A stretch of 64,000 nucleotides of DNA from Piromyces finnis (lineage: Eukaryota > Neocallimastigomycota > Neocallimastigomycetes > Neocallimastigales > Neocallimastigaceae), in NCBI GenBank assembly GCA_002104945.1, contig MCFH01000026.1, positions 1-64,000 of the forward strand, in the 5' to 3' direction. The notes below the pieces were generated by a model that worked only from the letters and a program-made list of their open reading frames with translations, did not search any database and was not told the origin of the DNA. Of this stretch, positions 34,801 through 49,419 are shown one piece after another (within the stretch, counting starts at the first letter, position 1; the number at the start of each line of letters is the position of its first letter). The translations under genes were made by a program, and so were the position numbers.

Positions 34801-36185
34801 TTGTTATTTACTCGAAAACATGAGCTTGAACTTCTTTATTATTAACTTTTTCTTTCATTACACCTTCTTGATATACACCCATAAATTCAAGCATATTAAG
34901 AACACGATCATTAATTTTTTTTCTACCATCGGATACTATACAAACAATTACTTTTTTCCATCCATCCATACCCCATTTATTATCTTTATTACACATATAT
35001 GTTATATTTTCCATTACGGATGACATTGAACGAGCAAATAAAACTTCATCTTCATTATACCTATAATAATTTTTATATTTAAAAAAGTTTATAGTTTATA
35101 AATAAATATAGATATATATAAATATTTATAAATTATAATATACTATTTTATTAATATAATTTACATAGTTAATACTATAAAAAGTTCAGTTTGACGTTTC
35201 CATAAACATTGTCTTAATGTGAAATTATTCTTTTCAAAATCATTTGGATCACATGTAACAGCTGAATATCTTTATAAATTAATCATTAGATTATAATTAA
35301 AAACCAAAAAAATCAAAAGAGAAAATAAATAAATAAATATATAGTCTTTATTTTATTAATATTAAACATTTATTTAAAATTAACATATATGTAATTATAA
35401 TTTTGCTATATTTGCTATATAATTTCCCTTTTATTTTACCTTAAATATCCAAATTCTTCAATATCTCTACCAAAAACTCCCTTACTTAATACACCATCTG
35501 GAACTGGACAATTAACAATATAATTACCTTTGTATAATTGAACTTTTTTAATTCTACTATTAATATTAGGAGAAGGTGGTACTTGATTCATTGGTGAAAG
35601 ACCGGGATTAACTGGTTGATATCCAGAATTCAATTGAATATTAGAGTTTGATGAATTTGGAAGTAATTGAATTGATGAATCACCATAGTTTATATTATCA
35701 CTATTATTAGAATAAGTACTATTTTGACGACCATAGTTTTGATTAATTGAAAGATAATCGTTAGATGCCATAGGTCCATTCATATTTTGAGGTGGAGGAC
35801 TCATTATTCTATTTCCATTGTTCATATTCATATTCATGTTTTGTGGTGGTAGTCCACCATTTCCATTATTCATATTCATATTCATATTCATATTTTGTTG
35901 TGGCAGACGACTATTTCCATTGTTCATATTCATATTCATATTTTGTTGTGGCGGACGACTATTTCCATTGTTCATATTCATATTCATATTTTGTTGTGGT
36001 GGACGACTATTTCCATTATTCATATTAATACTCATGTTTTGTTGTGGACGGTCATTTCCATTATTCATATTAATACTCATATTTTGTTGTGGACGGCCAT
36101 TTCCATTATTCATATTTTGTGGTGGTGGACCTCTATTATTATTACCAGGTTGGGGCATAGAATACCCATTATTATTATTACTCAT
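31895..36185 (-). CDS. Chitin synthase (division 1 type)
   Basis: Thirteen exons join in frame to about 939 residues (high to low: 35440-36185, 35165-35269, 34812-35060, 34512-34620, 34115-34348, 33932-34007, 33651-33826, 33344-33555, 33177-33243, 32895-33055, 32725-32802, 32208-32601, 31895-32107). The first ~170 residues are Asn/Met/Gly/Gln-rich repeats. Then come the chitin synthase N-domain ([16 protein letters not shown]), the GT2 catalytic core ([79 protein letters not shown]) and about seven membrane segments to the end. The enzyme polymerises UDP-GlcNAc into chitin at the plasma membrane. Asp/EDR and QRRRW catalytic signatures are intact. The exon 9/10 border has two in-frame alternatives. 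Confidence 0.93.
35775..36130 (-). repeat. Imperfect tandem coding repeats (~45-48 bp) in the chitin synthase N-terminus
   Basis: About seven or eight units encode variations of [16 protein letters not shown]. They are in frame and differ mainly by whole dipeptide steps (NM added or lost), which suggests replication slippage. Confidence 0.85.
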
Positions 36186-36688
36186 TTTATTTCAAATACA
36201 ATTTTTTATAATATTAAAATAACAATAACTATTTCTATGAGAAAAAAAAAGAAGAGAAATTATATAAATATAAATAATAAAAAGAAATAATTTTTTAATA
36301 ACTAATATTTATTTCTTTATTTTATTTTATTTTTTTTTTTTTTTTTCACAATAAAAATTAAAATTTATTAAATTTTTACAAGTTTAATAATTTAATAATT
36401 CTTAAGATTTGAAATAAAGCCAAAAACTTTAATATCATTGTTGTTGTTTCACATTAACAAGAAATGATAAAATTATAATATTTTTATTGCATTTAAAAAA
36501 TATCTTTATTTTCAAATAAGAATTCTGCAAAAATATAAGATATTTATTCAAATCTTATTATTAATAAAAATTTAAAATTATATAATGTTTTATTATAGTG
36601 AAGTAATTTTCTATATTTCGACTTATTTTTTTCATACTATTTCTTTTTATAACTTTTTTTATTTTTATGAATATTCATCCAATTTATA

Positions 36689-36699
36689 TTAAGATTATT

Positions 36700-36757
<58 letters not shown>

Positions 36758-36865
36758 TTCCGAGTGCATTTCTCCCATCGATCAGAGTTAGCTCCAATGG
36801 TGGTTCTTAGAGAAACGTTGGCTCATTCCTATTGCTAGGTGGTTGTGACCCTTAAGATTATTTAT
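36689..36865 (-). mobile_element. SINE-like or 5'-truncated retroposon with poly(A) tail and target-site duplication
   Basis: A 97-bp body (36755-36851), clearly richer in GC than its surroundings, is joined to a 53-base T-run (36702-36754). Read on the minus strand this is a body followed by a poly(A) tail. TTAAGATTATTTAT flanks it on both sides (36689-36702 and 36852-36865), a perfect 13-14-bp target-site duplication, the hallmark of LINE-mediated insertion. The body does not match the LINE 3' end in this window, nor any tRNA or snRNA I can recognise. It may be a SINE, a retroposed small RNA, or the end of another LINE family (a short frame on the minus strand ends in TAA). Confidence 0.8.
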
Positions 36866-37206
36866 GTCATATATTTTTAAATATAAATTTTAAAATGTAC
36901 TAACATATTATAAAATTATGTTATGATCAATTAAATTTTTTTTTTTTTACTTTTTTTTTTTTTAAAACTACTTTTTATTATATAAAAAAATACAATAATA
37001 GAATAAAATATTATTAAGTATTTTATTGTAAAACTTATTTCGTAAAATATTTATCTCTTTTTTTTTTTTTGTATTAAAAATATCAATTTGAATTACATCT
37101 TTTAAATAAATTATTATGTATACTAAAAAAAAAAAAATCATTTAAAAATTAATGAATATACTAATGATTTTAATAAAAGATAAAATAAATAATAATTAAA
37201 TAGGAA
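36866..37206. other. AT-rich interval downstream of the dynein light chain gene
   Basis: Mostly A and T runs; no gene seen. Together with the retroposon it separates the 5' end of the chitin synthase gene from the 3' end of the next minus-strand gene. Confidence 0.5.
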
Positions 37207-38628
37207 TTATGATTTCTTTTGTGGACTTAAAATTCCTTCCAATTGAGTCTATTATTTATATTATTTATATATATTGAAAATTAATTATTTATAAATTAAA
37301 TTATTTTTCATAAATTTATATAATTTTTATATATTTTCTATCAATTAGATATTTATAAATTTAAAATATATATTATATCTATTAACCTTTAATTGAACAT
37401 TAGTCTTCTTTAAGAACGCAATTTCTTCTGCATGCTTTCTTTCTTCCATAGCTCTTTGTTCAGCTTCATGTTTTTCTATCATTTCACATTTAGCTTTAAG
37501 TTCTGTAACTTGTTGTTCTAATTGTGCTTTTTCTTCTTCAAGTTCTTTAATCTTGCATTTAGATTAAAAAGAAAATTAAATATAATAAGTTTTTCATATG
37601 ATATGTTAATATATTTATACCTTGATAAAAATGATTATCTTTTTTATTACGATTAAAATAATATCTACCTTAATTTCCATATCTGTTTTTCCTTGTTCTT
37701 CTTGTAATGCTTTTCTCATACCAAATGCAACACTACTTTCATATAATGTTTGATAAGCAGCAATTGACATTCTAATCTCATCACGAATTCTTAATAATAA
37801 TAAACCTCTCTCTTGACAATTAATTGTAACTTGTCTTATAAGTTCATCTAATTTTATAATTTTATAATTATATATATATATTAATTGAATAATAAATATT
37901 TTATTTCCATATTTAGATTTATTAATATTAAATTTTTTTTTAAAAAAAAAAGGTTGAAAAATATATACCAAAACATTGACTGTATAAATCTCTTCTTACT
38001 GGACAAATACCAGTTTCTCTTGCTTGTCTTTTTTGTAGCATATGATCTAATTGTTCCTATTTTCCAGTAAAAATATTTTAATAATCATTTCATATTTTAA
38101 TTTTTTTTGTATATCATTTCTTTTTATTTTTATATTAATTAATATAAAAAGGATAATAGTTGGAAGATGTTTTATATTTTGAAAAATAATGAATATTCCA
38201 AATTATACCTGTAAATTAATAACATCTAAACGAGTTGCTGGAGTACTTGAAACTCTCTGAATCCAGTATTGACCTTGTTCATCCCATTCTCTTGAATATT
38301 ATTAAAAAGTATTTGATTAATTAATTTTTAGTATCTAAATTATTAGTATATATATATATCTTTTTGTTAACAATAGCAATATATACCTTGGTGGTAATAT
38401 TGAATTTAATACATCTTCAGTTTGATTAGGGGTTTTAAGACGACCTTTATCATCGACTGGTGGTAATTTTTTAATTCCAGATGGTTGATTACTAAATTTT
38501 TTATCAATTGCATTATTTTTCATTAAATTTTGAATATTTTTAATTCCAGATATTCCTTGACCATCTGAACGAGAAACCAATACCGGGTTATCGTATTTAA
38601 TTAATGAGGCAGCAGGTTGTATCATCAT
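37207..38628 (-). CDS. DNALI1: Axonemal inner-arm dynein light chain (p28/DNALI1)
   Basis: Six exons (38387-38628, 38209-38290, 37969-38056, 37669-37847, 37387-37551, 37207-37248) give about 265 residues, close to the 250-280 of the family. The signature runs are present: SLIKYDNPVLVSR, ILPPREW, RVSSTPATRLDV, QARETGICPVRRDLYSQCF, DELIRQVTINCQERGLLLLR and AAYQTLYESSVAFGMRKALQ, then a coiled coil (about 175-250) and the TQLEGILSPQKK-type end. p28 light chains dock single-headed inner-arm dyneins with actin in the motile axoneme, here presumably of the zoospore flagellum. The last intron uses a GTTAAT donor. It is divergent from CEP120. Confidence 0.95.
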
Positions 38629-39578
38629 TTTGGTAATAGTTTTTCTTTTTTATATAAAATAATTAAAAAGGTATAATAAATATAATTTTATTTTATTTTA
38701 TTTTATATTTTTTAATATTTTTTTTTTATATTTTATTATTATTATTTCTTTATCTTTCAATTTATATATAATTAAATAATAGATATGTTTTTTTTTTTTT
38801 TTTTGTTTCTATTTATTTTAATGTATTTTAAATTTATTATCAAATAAGCTTTATTAATAATTGTTTTTTTTTTTAAAAAATATATATATATAAAATATAT
38901 ATAAATATGAAATGATGTCTTCAATTAATAATTCAGTTATTAAAAGATAAAAAATGAATGTATACAATTATTCATTTTTCTATTGCGGAGATTAAAATAC
39001 AAAAAATATAAAAATATATTTTTCTTTTAAAGTTTGAAATTAATATAAAAATTTAATTTAAAGAAATAAAAATTAACTGTTTTTAATTAAATTTTTAAAT
39101 AATAATTGAATAAAATAAAAAATAAAACTAATAAATAAAGTTTATTAATTTAATGTAACACAATTATCAAAAAAAAATTATTTAAAAAAAAAAAAAAAAG
39201 ATGTTAATTTGAATTAAAAAAAAAATGGTAATGTTTAACAAATTTTAAAATTGTAATTATAAATTTATACCCAAGAAATTAAAAACATTATAATTACGAC
39301 AATAAAAACAATTTATAATTTATATACGTTAGTAATTAATACATAATAATAATATATATTAAGAAAATTTTGTTAATTCAAATAACAATTACATTAATTC
39401 CAAGTTTAAAACTGTTTTCAATTTAAATATAAAAAAAAAAAAAAAAAAAAAATTGAATTTAAATTATAAATTCAGCAATTTATTGTAATAAAAGTTGAAA
39501 ATAAAAAATTTTTAATTTCATTTTTATTTCTATTTTTTTATTTTATTTTATTCAAAAGTACAAAATTCATTTTAAAAA
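38629..39578. promoter_or_regulatory. Shared 5' interval between DNALI1 and CEP120
   Basis: This 950-bp AT-rich region separates two head-to-head flagellar genes. It could act as a bidirectional promoter. I see no clear RFX X-box or other recognisable site in it, only A/T runs and dispersed TTAAT motifs. Confidence 0.35.
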
Positions 39579-42500
39579 ATGGCATCAAGGAATAAATTAA
39601 CAATACTAGTTACTTGTATTGAAGGTAAGCATTTAACTAGTAATAGGTTTTAACTAATAATTATTATAGCAAAATTAAAATTCATTTCAATTAAAGATAA
39701 AAAGATTTTAAATAAAAGCCAATTCAATAAATTTTAAAATATAATATAAAAATGAAATGTATATACAATCTTTTGTAATATTCATATAAATTTGGGAATA
39801 AATAATAAATTACTAATACTAAAAAAAATAATTTTTTTTTTATTCATATTATTATATGAATATATACAAATATTCAATAATAACCGTAGGAAGATATTTT
39901 TCAAGAGAAAATAAAAAGAAAATATATTTACAATGTCGATTTAATAATGAAATTTTAACAACAGATCCGGTAGATTATACAGATGAGCCAATATGGGATA
40001 CAGAATTAACATGGGATTTAGAATCAAAAGTATTACATTTTTTAAAAAGTCAACGAGTGGCATTAAAACTTATTTGTTTTTCTCTTTATCGTAAAGAAAG
40101 GAAAAATATAGGTTATATTATGTTAGATTTAAGAAGTGCTTCAGGATTTCCACCTAAAGAACGTTGGTATCCATTATTAAATTCAAAAGTCAATGGCTCA
40201 AATAGACCAGAAATTAAAATAGCATTTGGAATTGGAAATATGGATACCTTAAATAGTAGTAGTTTAAATTATTCACCGCCCATTAAATTAATTAATAAAT
40301 CAACTGAAAATATATCAAAAATAGATATTTCCAATGTAGAAAATATACAAGAAATACCAACTTATAAAGATAATAAAAATAATAATAGTATTAATAATAG
40401 TATTATTAATAATAATAATAATAATACCAATTCACTTGAACCTATATTAACAAATGATGGATTCTATAAAATTGGTAATGGAGAGGATTATTTTATTTTA
40501 ATTATATCTCTGATTGCAACATACAATTTGAATAAACTAGTATCAAGCGTTCCAAATCAGATAGATTCAAAAGGATCTTCAAACTATAATTTTTGTTATT
40601 CCATCCTAGGAAATGAAATTACTACAGAAGAATTTGATAATATTAATAAGCCATCATTTTCAATAGAACGAGTATCCATTCGTTTTCGATCTACAAAGCA
40701 AGATATGATTGAATTTTTCAATCAACTTTCTAGTATAAAAATTTTATTAAATAAAGGAACCCAAACAATTGCATATTCAGATATTGATTTACATCAATTA
40801 TGGAAAGAAGATAAGAGTGATTTTAATCCTATTTTTCGTAAAAGTATTCCATTATATAAAGTAGATTCAGATAATAAAACCATTATTTCAAATGAAATTC
40901 AACCACAAGTTATGATATTAATGTGCCTACAGCCCGAAAATAATAATATTGATGAAATTATGAAAGAAGTGGATAGAATCATTGAAAGTAACGATGTAAT
41001 GGAAGCTGATAGTTTTCTTATTAAAAATAATATTGATTATAGTAATAATATAAATACATATAATGACAATTATAATCCACTGAACCTAGAAAATAATCAT
41101 CTTTTAAATGATCATGATGATGATAATTATCCAATTAATGAAAATAATAATAAAGCCAATAATGATGAACAGTTATATATTAATGAGAATATTAATTATG
41201 ACAAAAATAATGAAATTATAAATGATAATGATAATAGTAATAAAATACAATACAATGATGTTGTTAAAAATGATAATAATGAAATGTATTGTGGCAATAT
41301 AATTGTTAATGACAATGATAGTAATAATCATAAAGGCCTTAATGATAACAATGATAATAATAATAATATAATAAATATGGAATACAATGAATTAATATCA
41401 CCTAATATCAATGTAATTAATGAGAATGTTATTGATGAATTAAGTTTTAACATTGAAAGTATCAAAAATACTGAACTTGATGATGGCAATCAACATCAAA
41501 ATTTAACCATGGAAGAAGAAATAATCATAAGAGACGATGTTTTGAATAGCAATAATAATGTAATTGAAAGCACTAAAGACGTTGTTATGTTGAATAATAA
41601 GGATGAAAATATTAATATTACAAATAGTAACCTTAAAATTGAGTACAATTCTCAAGATGAATATAATAGTAACAGTTTTATACCGCTAGATAGTACAAAT
41701 TTTAATTTAGATAATACTGAAAATATTCAAACTGATTTTATTATTGGGGAAGGAAATACAGAACTATTAATTAAAAATGTGGCTACTTCAATAAATAATC
41801 AAAATACTGAAAAGGAAATAACATTACCAGAAGAATTTATTGAAGAAATGCCTCAAGAAATAAATCAAAATTCAAATGATAAATTTACATCTAAATTACC
41901 TATTTCAATGTCATCAAATTTAAAAAAATCGATTTCGTTAGCTAATGTCCCAAATAATGAGGTAAAAACAATTAATGGCAATAATATTTCAAATTCAACA
42001 CCAATATTAAACAAAACTAATTCCGTTAAAAGGGTAAATCCAAATATTCAAAGTACTCAAAATGAAATCAGAAAAACCGAAAATAAAACTCTTAATAAAA
42101 GTAACAATTCTAGCAAAAATATAATTAATGCTACAAATATAAATAGCATTAATAGAAATAAAAGCAGTAATATTAACATTAAGGTCACTGAAAAGCAAAA
42201 ATTTTCAAATAATATCAAAAATAATAATATTAAAATAACAAATTATAATATAAAACAAGAATCCTTACCTCAAACAGAAACAATGGAAACAACTAATATT
42301 TTCCAAACGATAAACCTCCATCAATATAAATTTACAATTAATCTTCAAAGTATACGTAATATTAAATTGAACGCACATAATGTTTATTGTAAATACCTTT
42401 ATTTACCGTTTGGTAATAAATTGCCACAAATAACCTATCCACCAGTTGATATTGTTAATGATAATGAAATATATTTATCGTGTTCATCCTATTCCTATGA

Positions 42501-44799
42501 ATTTTTCATGGATCGTTTGGTACTATCAAATTCTTTAGAATCAATTCCATTAGAGGTGGAATTATGGCAAAAAAACGATCAACTAAATAAAGAAATTAAA
42601 CTTGGTCAATCAACTATTTTTATGAATGAAATATTAAACATGCCAGAAATTTCCAAAAATAATAAAAATAAGCAAGATTATAAGATACAACAATGGTCAA
42701 CATATGTTCCAATATTTTCTATTGAAAATATCGGAGTACCATTTGAAAAAATAGCAGATTTAAAAATTATATTACAAATAGAAGATTTCGGATTAGTAGA
42801 AGATAAGCCATCTCCACCCATTCAACAAAATTCTAGCTTTTTGAACCAAGCCACTCCAACACCAAATAATCATTGTAAGTATTATTACATCAGAAATTTT
42901 TTAATTTCTTTATATTTAGAAACTTTTCAATGACTGCTTTTATTTTATTTTAATAATTATATTGATATTATTTTTATTTATTTATTTTTTTTTGCATAAA
43001 AAGCAGCATTAAACAAACCCAATTGTACTCAACCATTAATAAATAATAATAATGATATCAATTATACCCAAACTCCACAATATAAAAACCAATGTTATCC
43101 TGAGTCGTTAAAAAAGAATTCTAATCCTTATTCTATACCAACAATAAATCCCACCTATGAAGAAAAAGAAGAAGAGAATGAAATCTCTTCTTCATATGAT
43201 GACCAACTTTCAAATTCAAGCATTTCAATACATGAAACAAATGAATACAAAGTTGCTATAGAATTAGAATTATGGAAACAAAATGAACAACAAAAATTTA
43301 AAAATGAATTAAAAAAGAAAGAACAAGAACTAGTGAATCAACTTTCCAAAGAATGGAATAAACGTAACCAAGAACGAAATTCTGTTTTTAATAAAAAAGT
43401 AAAAGAATTAAAGGATTTAGAAGATAAAGTGAAAAAATTAGTTAATGATTTAGAAAATCGAGAACAAAATTTAATGAATGATGAGGAAGAATTAAGAAGA
43501 CGGAGAGATAATTTAGAAAGAGAATTTCGATTAAAAAATTCAACCATTGAAGATTATGAAAAATGTATTCGAGAAGAGTGTCGTTGTAATGTTGAAGTAG
43601 CCACACGGAAAGCCGAAGCAGCAGACAAAAAGTATAAAGAAATAAATAAAGAGTTAGAAAGAGAACATCAAAAGTATAATAAACTTTCTGAAGAATACGA
43701 ACTCTACAAAAGTAAAATGAAAGAATCCACCGAAACTAAATTAACTCAAGAATTGAATCAACTTCAATTAGATAATGAAAAACTAAATAAACAATTATTA
43801 GCCTTAAAGAAGACCAAAAAATATTATAAAACCGAATGGATAATTACCTTGAAAGAGCTTTCGAAAACAAAACAAATTCTTCAAGAAAAAGTAATAAAGG
43901 AACGAGAAAATGAAAAAGAAAAAGAGTTTAAAAGAAAAATTGAACAAGTAAATGAATCTATTGCTCATACCTATAAAACAAGTCCAAATAGGCATCAAGA
44001 AAAAATGAATGGCTTCTATTCTACTAGTAACGATGATGAAATTCCAATCAAATTAAATGATGAAGAAAAAATGAAAAATGTTAATGATAAACAACAATCT
44101 TATCCTAATACTACAAATTCAGTAATGAATCCATTAATGAACTCTGTATTAAATAGCTATAACAATAATAGTATGGGTAATTCAAATCCAAATCCAAATC
44201 AATGGAATATTAATAATACCCCACCAACAGATAATGTCACACAAAATCTTTTAAATCTAATTACTCAAGTTTTATTAAATAATAACAATAACAATAGTAA
44301 AGATATGGAAAATAAAGATAATAAAGATAGCAATAATAATGAAAATAACAAAGATAACAATAGTAAGGATAAAAATGATGATTCAAATAATAACGACAAA
44401 AAAGAAAATAGTACGGATGAAGAAAATAAAAAAGAAATAATTAAAGAAGAAAAAGAATCTCAAAAGGCAAACATTCATGAAAAAATTATTAATGAAGAGT
44501 ATAATGAGAATATGATGGAACCAACAATCTTTGATATTAAAAATCTTAAACGTAAAATAAATGATAAAGGCGTGTACATTTGGGGAGTTTCTTTTAATGA
44601 TAAGCCAAAGGAATGGATTTCTTTTACTAAACAACCAAATCTATATATGATACCCTATCATCTCATGAATCATAAGTTAATTCCAGAAATTAATCGACTC
44701 ATTGATGAACGAGATGATCTATTAAATACCGAAATATATAGTGAAAATGATGATCTGATTTATGGATTAAATAATCGTATTTATGAATTAGTAAAATAA
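39579..44799 (+). CDS. CEP120: CEP120-like centriole/basal-body protein
   Basis: Three exons (39579-39624, 39890-42874, 43004-44799), about 1,608 residues. An N-terminal C2 domain has TTDPVDYTDEPIWDTELTWD and IGYIMLDLRSA, closely matching CEP120. A second C2-type domain (DUF3668) spans about 214-360. A long Asn/Asp-rich insert (about 395-800) follows, then a third C2-type domain (about 820-985, VELWQKNDQ, YVPIF), a strong coiled coil (about 1094-1330), another Asn-rich stretch, and a conserved C-terminus INRLIDERDDLLNTEIYS. CEP120 works in centriole elongation and appendage assembly; here the basal body of the flagellum is the likely site. The protein is about 60% longer than animal CEP120, mostly from Asn-rich inserts. 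Confidence 0.92.
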
Positions 44800-45327
44800 A
44801 TTGAAACTATCAAAAACCTAAATAAAAATAAAATTATCATATTTAAATCTTATAATACCTTTAAAAATATATATATTATATCTAATATTAATTAATAAAA
44901 TAAAACAATTAAATATTCATTTATTTTATTATTTATATATATCTTTATTATAATTATTAATTATAATTTAAAAATGGTATTATAGCGTTTTAACTTTTCT
45001 AATTTTCTATTATTAAATGATTTATTGCTATTACTATTATATTTATAAACATTAAATTGTTATCTTTGTAAACTTGATTTTTATATTTAAAAAAAAAAAA
45101 AAAAGAAATTATATAAATATACGATTTTCATTTTTCTATTTTTCTTATTAATAACTATGATATCTTTTATAGTTTTTCATATTTTTGTTTCTTTTTCTTT
45201 TTTTCTTTTATATATTATTTATATTTATTTATATTATGAATATATATATATCAACTTTTTTTATAAAATAATTAAAAAAGAAAAGACTGTAGGATTGAAT
45301 TGTTTAAATTAATTATTGTTGCTTTTT

Positions 45328-45361
<34 letters not shown>

Positions 45362-45610
45362 TATTTGTATTTTTATTTTATTATTATTATTTTTTTATTT
45401 TTTTTGCAATTATAATTGTATCTTTATTTTTTTTTTTTTTTTTGGTTTTTTTTTTTTTTTCGTTTTTGGTTTTCGTTTAAAAAATTATAATTTATTTAAT
45501 TTATATATAATAAATTATTTTTTTTCATACTATTTTAAAAACTAATTATATTTTATAATGGCATCTATGCAATGTATTTAATTATATAAAATTTAATAAT
45601 AGTTATTTAA
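44800..45610. other. Intergenic region between convergent genes
   Basis: It separates the 3' ends of CEP120 and EMC3. It is dominated by T-runs (45328-45360, 45429-45462) and short AT repeats; short ORFs there are low complexity and not supported. Confidence 0.5.
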
Positions 45611-47182
<1,572 letters not shown>

Positions 47183-47326
47183 TTTAAATATATTTATTTC
47201 TTATTTATCTTTTCTTCCTCTATATTTTTTATAAAACTACTTAGAATGATAAATATCAATTAATTAATAATAAAATATAATAATATAATTATTAGTATAA
47301 TAAAAATAACCTATTTATTATATATA

Positions 47327-47359
<33 letters not shown>

Positions 47360-49419
47360 TTTACAAATAAAATTGTAAACATTGTTTTATTATTATAAAG
47401 AAATTTCTTTACTACTATAATTATTTATTAATATCTTAATAATTCATTTGTTCATTTATTTATTTTGAATAAATAATAATTGTATTTCGATATTTTATAT
47501 ATTTGTTATAGCGCTTCTTTTTTATTTTTTATCTTTTAGAATCTCCAAGATTTCTAACAAATATTTGTTTTTATTTTAAATGATTTTGCATAAATTATAT
47601 TAATTATTTTATGAATGGAAATATTTGTTATAAATAAAACAGAATTTTATAATGTATGTAATTATTGCAATATTATTTTTCATTAATTCACTTTTGAAAA
47701 TTTAAATTGAATAGTATTAGTAATATAAATAAATTTTAATAAAATATAAGCTATGTATAATATATAATTATAATAATAATAGTAATTTATTATTTCTTCT
47801 TGGTTTCTCCATTTTAGTTTTAATAAAAATATCAAAAAAAAAAAGTATTATTATATTATTGTTAGAAGTTTTTAATGTTTATTTTTTAAAATAAAAACCA
47901 AAAAATGCATCTCAATATGGAGTCAATTGAATTATTGATTGTTACATATATATTATTATTATTATTTATTATATTATATTATTATGATTTAGCATTAATA
48001 TAACTTTTAAAAAAAGCATTAATACTTTATTTTAAATATTCTTATTATATGATAATAATGAATAACAATTATTTCTTTTATTTAAAAGACAAATAAAACA
48101 TTATATCTATTAACCTTTCAACAATATTTATGAATTAAATTTTAAACAGTTTTGAGAAATAAAAAAAAAAAAAAATAAAAAAAAATTATTATTTTATTTA
48201 TATAATTTATTTAGAAAAAAATTAATTAAAATAATTTAATATTTATTTATATTTTAAAATATAAACATCAATGTATGATTTTGATTTTATTACCTAACCC
48301 TTTTGTAAATTAAACCAATCAATATAATAATAAATATAATAAATATAGAAAAAGTTTTTTTTTTTTTTTTTTTAAAAAAATACATTTATTTTCTTTTTTA
48401 TTTGTTTTTTAATAATGTTTTAAAATAAATACTATTTATTTATTTATTTTTATAATAGTTTTGTAGTTACTATTTTTTTTTATTGTTAAATTCATTCCAT
48501 ATTAGATTTTTTCATAAATGTATGTATCATAGATCTTAATTGTATCCACTAAATGTATATAATTAACCAATAAAATAACAATGCTAGAATCAAAAAGAAT
48601 ATACCTAAAAAGTATCATATTTTTCAAATTTTTTAAAAAATTTTACTTTTATATACCTAAAAAAGATGGATTTTTTATATCTTTTCTGGTTAATAAATAA
48701 TTTAAATTCTTTCATTATTATAAAGTTAATAATATAAAATTCTTTACATTGAATATATCAATTTGAAATATTTTATATTTTTAAAAGCTGAATTATTTTC
48801 AAATTCCTTTTTATGTCTTTAATATTAAAATATAATATTCTTTTTTATTATATAAAATTCTACTATTTTTAATATCACTCTTTCCATATAAATAACAACC
48901 ATTTTTATATTACCCTTCCTTTCATTTTAATCAATTAATTACACCGAAAATTCAGAAATAAAAGATACTTTTTTTTTTTTTATTATACAACTTAAAATGA
49001 TATAAACTTTATTTGTTATTAATTTTTTTTCTTTATATACAAGTTGCGTGAAAAATGTATTTAACATTTTTATTTCTTATTTCATACGATAAATATTATA
49101 AATAATGATATTATTTGTTATTTAATGATTGTTAAAATAAATATATATATTTTTGTATATTTAATAATATTTAATAAATTATGATATGAAATGATTTTTT
49201 AATAAATAATACTATATCTTTTATGCTTATTGCCATTACCGTGTGAAATTTTTACTGAAATTTTAATATATTTATATTTAAAACTTCATATCTAAAAACA
49301 TATTTATACTATATTCATTTTTCTATTTTATATTTAAAATAAATTTAGTAAATGATAATATATTTTTCTATATACTTAAAATATTATTAAGTATATATTT
49401 TATATTGAATTTATAACAT
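47183..49419. other. AT-rich intergenic region
   Basis: 2.2 kb without a supportable gene. Homopolymer runs (about 47334-47357, 48356-48372) and short AT repeats. No GC-richer island that would suggest a tRNA or other RNA gene. Confidence 0.55.

Noticed and set aside
35792-36290. Plus-strand ORFs rich in Phe-Ile-His opposite the chitin synthase N-terminus
   Set aside because: They are antisense readings of the Asn/Met repeats and have no start context or homology.
36755-36851. 5S rRNA or tRNA gene
   Set aside because: The plus strand has weak likenesses to 5S internal boxes (GATCAGAGTTAGC, GGTTGTGACC) but spacing is wrong and ends are missing; poly(A) plus target-site duplication show retroposition.
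39856-39889. ATG at 39856 as CEP120 start
   Set aside because: The C2 domain would lose its first strand; the exon at 39579-39624 joins in frame across GTAAGC/CGTAG and supplies it.
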